Both the position numbers and the translations under genes were made by a program. The notes under the pieces were generated by a model that was given only the letters and a program-made list of their open reading frames with translations, searched no databases and had not been told where the DNA came from. A stretch of DNA of 64,000 nt from Marinobacter alexandrii (GTDB lineage: Bacteria; Bacteroidota; Bacteroidia; Cytophagales; Cyclobacteriaceae). Shown in pieces: positions 61,649 through 64,000 of the stretch (position 1 is the first letter of the stretch; each line of letters opens with the position of its first letter). Location of the stretch: positions 1,744,501 to 1,808,500 of the forward strand of contig JBDWTN010000007.1 in NCBI GenBank assembly GCA_039984955.1. Reading direction: 5' to 3'.

Positions 61649-64000
61649 ATGAGTAAAACTCCTCCAAAATATTGGCTAAAGTTCTTTCGATGGTTCTGTA
61701 ACCCGGACTATGTGGAAGACATAGAAGGGGATTTGTTGGAACGATTTGAAAAAAGACCATCCAGATGGCTTTTTGCCATTGAGGTATTGAAACTTCTAAA
61801 ACCAGAAATAATAAGGCCCGCTGGAGGTGGTCAAAAACTTAACTATTACGGCATGTTTAAACATAATCTTCTTATCACATTTAGGAGCTTCAAAAGATAC
61901 AAAAGCTCATTTTTCATCAATCTGATTGGATTATCAACTGGTCTGGCATGCACACTATTGATTTACTTATGGGTAAATGATGAACTAAGCATCGATAAAT
62001 TCCATGAAACAGATTTACGTCTTTTTAGCGTGATGGGAAATTTCAAAAGCTCTGAAGGAATCAACACCTGGAATGGAATGCCTCCACCTCTGTCAAAGGC
62101 TCTAAAAGAAGAATTCCCTGAAATCGATAAGGCAGTAAGTACCACTGATCCAAAGTGGCATATTGTTTTCAATCTTTCAACTGAAATTAAAAAATTGAAA
62201 GCGGTAGGTAAATATGCATCAGAGGATTACTTCCATTTGTTTTCTTATGAGCTCCTCAAAGGAAATCAAAATCAAATCTTATCCGACCCAAATTCGATTA
62301 CCATCTCAAGTCAATTAGCTAAGCGACTTTTTAAAACCGAGGATGATGCCATTGGAAAAACAATTGAATGGGCTACCCCTTCTCAGAACGGTGCTTCAAT
62401 AATCACTGGTATTTTCAAAGCACCTCCTCGCAATTCTACAGATCAATTCGACTTCTTACTTCCTTTTGAGATTTATCAGAAAGAACAGCATGCTAATTGG
62501 TACGCTCCAATCTCAGTCGCTTATGTCTTGCTAAAAAAAGAAGCAAACGTTCAGGCAGTGAATCAACGAATTTCCGATTTCATGCAATCTAAGGTAGCAG
62601 ACTCCAAGATTAATTTGTTTTTAAAGCCTTATTCGGAAAGCTATCTCTATGGCAATTATGAAAATGGCGTCTTATCCGGTGGCAGAATACAGTATGTAAA
62701 ACTCTTCTCAATCATTGCCTTATTCATTCTCATCATTGCCTGCATCAATTTTATGAACCTTTCTACGGCGAGAGCTTCAAGAAGAATAAAGGAGCTTGGA
62801 GTAAAAAAAGCCTCTGGCGCCAGTCGTGGAAATCTAATTGTCCAGTACTTAAGTGAATCGATTTTAATGACTCTGGTTTCTTTGATTGTGGCAGGGCTTA
62901 TTGTTTTCATTCTAATGCCTCAGTTCAATTCGATTACCGATAAGCAGCTTGTTGTTTCATTTGATTTTAATCTTATAATATCAGCGTTGATAGTCGCCTT
63001 AGCTGCCGGCTTAATTTCAGGAAGCTACCCTGCTTTCTATCTATCTGGATTCAATCCAATAATGGTTCTCAAGGGAAACTTCAAAAGCTCTGTTGGTGAG
63101 ACCTTGCTAAGGAAAGGGCTTGTGATTTTCCAGTTTTCTATTTCTATTATTTTAATAGTTTCCGTGATTGTGGTCTTAAAACAAATCGAGTTTGTTCAAA
63201 ATAAGAATCTCGGTTATAACAAAGAAAACGTACTGCTTTTTGAAAGTAATGGGAAGATTTCAGAAAGTTTTGACACGTTCATTAATGAAATGAAAAAAGT
63301 CCCGGGTGTAGAAAATGCTTCCGGAATGACCAACGGAATGTTTCTTGCTCCAGGTGGAGAACTTGAATGGAACGGTACAGAAACGAGTTCAAGTTTTAGT
63401 CGGTTCATCGTCCATTATGATTTTATAGAAACATTGGGGCTCACCGTAAAAGAAGGGCGCAGCTTTTCTAGAGAATACACGGGGGATGCTAATATCATGA
63501 TCAATGAATCAGCTGCAAGACTCATGAATCTGGAAGATCCAATCGGTGCAACTTTGAAATTTTGGGGAAATGACGTAAAGATCATTGGAATAGTAGAAGA
63601 TTTTCATTTTCAATCATTGCATGAAAATATAGGTCCGCTTTTCTTTCATCTGGCACCTACACAGTACCTATCGAGCATCGTGATACGACTTAAGCCAGGA
63701 GATCAACAATATGCCATCTCACAATTAGAGGATTTTTACAGTGAATTCAATCCCGGTTATGAACTAAACTATCGATTCCTGGAGAGTGAATATCAGTACC
63801 TCTATGAATCAGAAAACAAGGTAAGTGAACTTTCAAAATATTTTGCTGGCATAGCTATCCTGATCTCTTGTCTAGGTCTCTTTGGCCTAGCTTCCTTTAC
63901 TGCAGAAAAAAGGATAAAAGAAATTGGCATTCGGAAGATATTGGGATCAAGTGTCTTCCAAATTGTAAAAATGCTATCTGGGGATTTTACTCGAATGGTT
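61649..64000 (+). CDS. MacB/FtsX-type ABC permease with N-terminal prefix domain (3' truncated)
   Basis: Open for 784 codons to the window end. The first ~65 residues are a cytoplasmic prefix domain (PPKYWLKFFRWFCNPDYVEDIEG), the permease prefix type found in Bacteroidota. Then come a MacB-like first helix (FFINLIGLSTGLACTLLIYL), a periplasmic domain, three helices from ~350 (FSIIALFILIIACINFMNLS and the RIKELGVKKASGASR loop), and a second permease half (FQFSISIILIVSVIVVLKQI) reaching its own RIKEIGIRKILGSS loop at the edge. Probably exports peptides, lipids or drugs, or acts in signalling; no ATPase is encoded in the visible part. Confidence 0.9.
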   Translation, partial: MSKTPPKYWLKFFRWFCNPDYVEDIEGDLLERFEKRPSRWLFAIEVLKLLKPEIIRPAGGGQKLNYYGMFKHNLLITFRSFKRYKSSFFINLIGLSTGLACTLLIYLWVNDELSIDKFHETDLRLFSVMGNFKSSEGINTWNGMPPPLSKALKEEFPEIDKAVSTTDPKWHIVFNLSTEIKKLKAVGKYASEDYFHLFSYELLKGNQNQILSDPNSITISSQLAKRLFKTEDDAIGKTIEWATPSQNGASIITGIFKAPPRNSTDQFDFLLPFEIYQKEQHANWYAPISVAYVLLKKEANVQAVNQRISDFMQSKVADSKINLFLKPYSESYLYGNYENGVLSGGRIQYVKLFSIIALFILIIACINFMNLSTARASRRIKELGVKKASGASRGNLIVQYLSESILMTLVSLIVAGLIVFILMPQFNSITDKQLVVSFDFNLIISALIVALAAGLISGSYPAFYLSGFNPIMVLKGNFKSSVGETLLRKGLVIFQFSISIILIVSVIVVLKQIEFVQNKNLGYNKENVLLFESNGKISESFDTFINEMKKVPGVENASGMTNGMFLAPGGELEWNGTETSSSFSRFIVHYDFIETLGLTVKEGRSFSREYTGDANIMINESAARLMNLEDPIGATLKFWGNDVKIIGIVEDFHFQSLHENIGPLFFHLAPTQYLSSIVIRLKPGDQQYAISQLEDFYSEFNPGYELNYRFLESEYQYLYESENKVSELSKYFAGIAILISCLGLFGLASFTAEKRIKEIGIRKILGSSVFQIVKMLSGDFTRMV

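Overview
The window is AT-rich, densely coding chromosomal DNA from a member of the Bacteroidota, most likely a marine Cytophagales-type gliding bacterium (class inferred from gene content, not from a search). The main signs are a PorP/SprF-family type IX secretion protein, a PorE-like TPR/beta-propeller/OmpA protein, secreted proteins with type B (gliding-motility-like) and type A T9SS C-terminal domains, Bacteroidota-type promoters (TTG ... TAnnTTTG), few Shine-Dalgarno sites, many ATGA stop/start overlaps, and frequent GTG/TTG starts. No rRNA, tRNA, CRISPR array, insertion sequence or prophage was seen, and no gene-free stretch exceeds 300 bases.

Layout. 1-10.1 kb is a surface and secretion region: a truncated S74-type tail-fibre-like protein, a type B CTD protein and a PorP/SprF partner in overlapping frames, facing a two-gene minus-strand operon (CHAT-TPR protein, then the PorE-like protein with an unusual central repeat region). 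10.2-26.1 kb is mostly housekeeping: cysS, mazG, glmM, a cysteine desulfurase, a DoxX-like protein, hemH with a VTT/DedA-like protein, recJ, lptB, a GH3-family protein and a SulP transporter, ending in a MITE-like palindromic element. 26.1-42.9 kb has a PLP enzyme of the ACC deaminase/D-cysteine desulfhydrase family, a lipoprotein/outer-membrane pair, a radA - QueC-like - methyltransferase operon, glyA-tatC-rpiB, a polytopic membrane protein, rbfA with a LolC/E-like permease, a SNF2 ATPase and a double-retropepsin-like PDZ protease.

43.1-50.7 kb is one giant secreted LamG/Ig-like/T9SS type A protein. It is followed by a second CHAT-TPR protein, a TolB-like propeller protein and a SnoaL-like lipoprotein. 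55.7-60.2 kb is a tightly packed six-gene minus-strand operon: ECF sigma factor, probable anti-sigma membrane protein, beta-helix (DUF4097-like) protein, two outer-membrane proteins and an S41 lipoprotein protease. The window closes with a DUF6503-like lipoprotein divergent from a PadR regulator and a FtsX/MacB-type permease cut by the window end.

No single cluster is clearly a new system. The best candidates for something undescribed are the QueC-like/methyltransferase pair, the degenerate repeat module inside the PorE-like protein together with its CHAT partner, and the ECF sigma - beta-helix - S41 operon.
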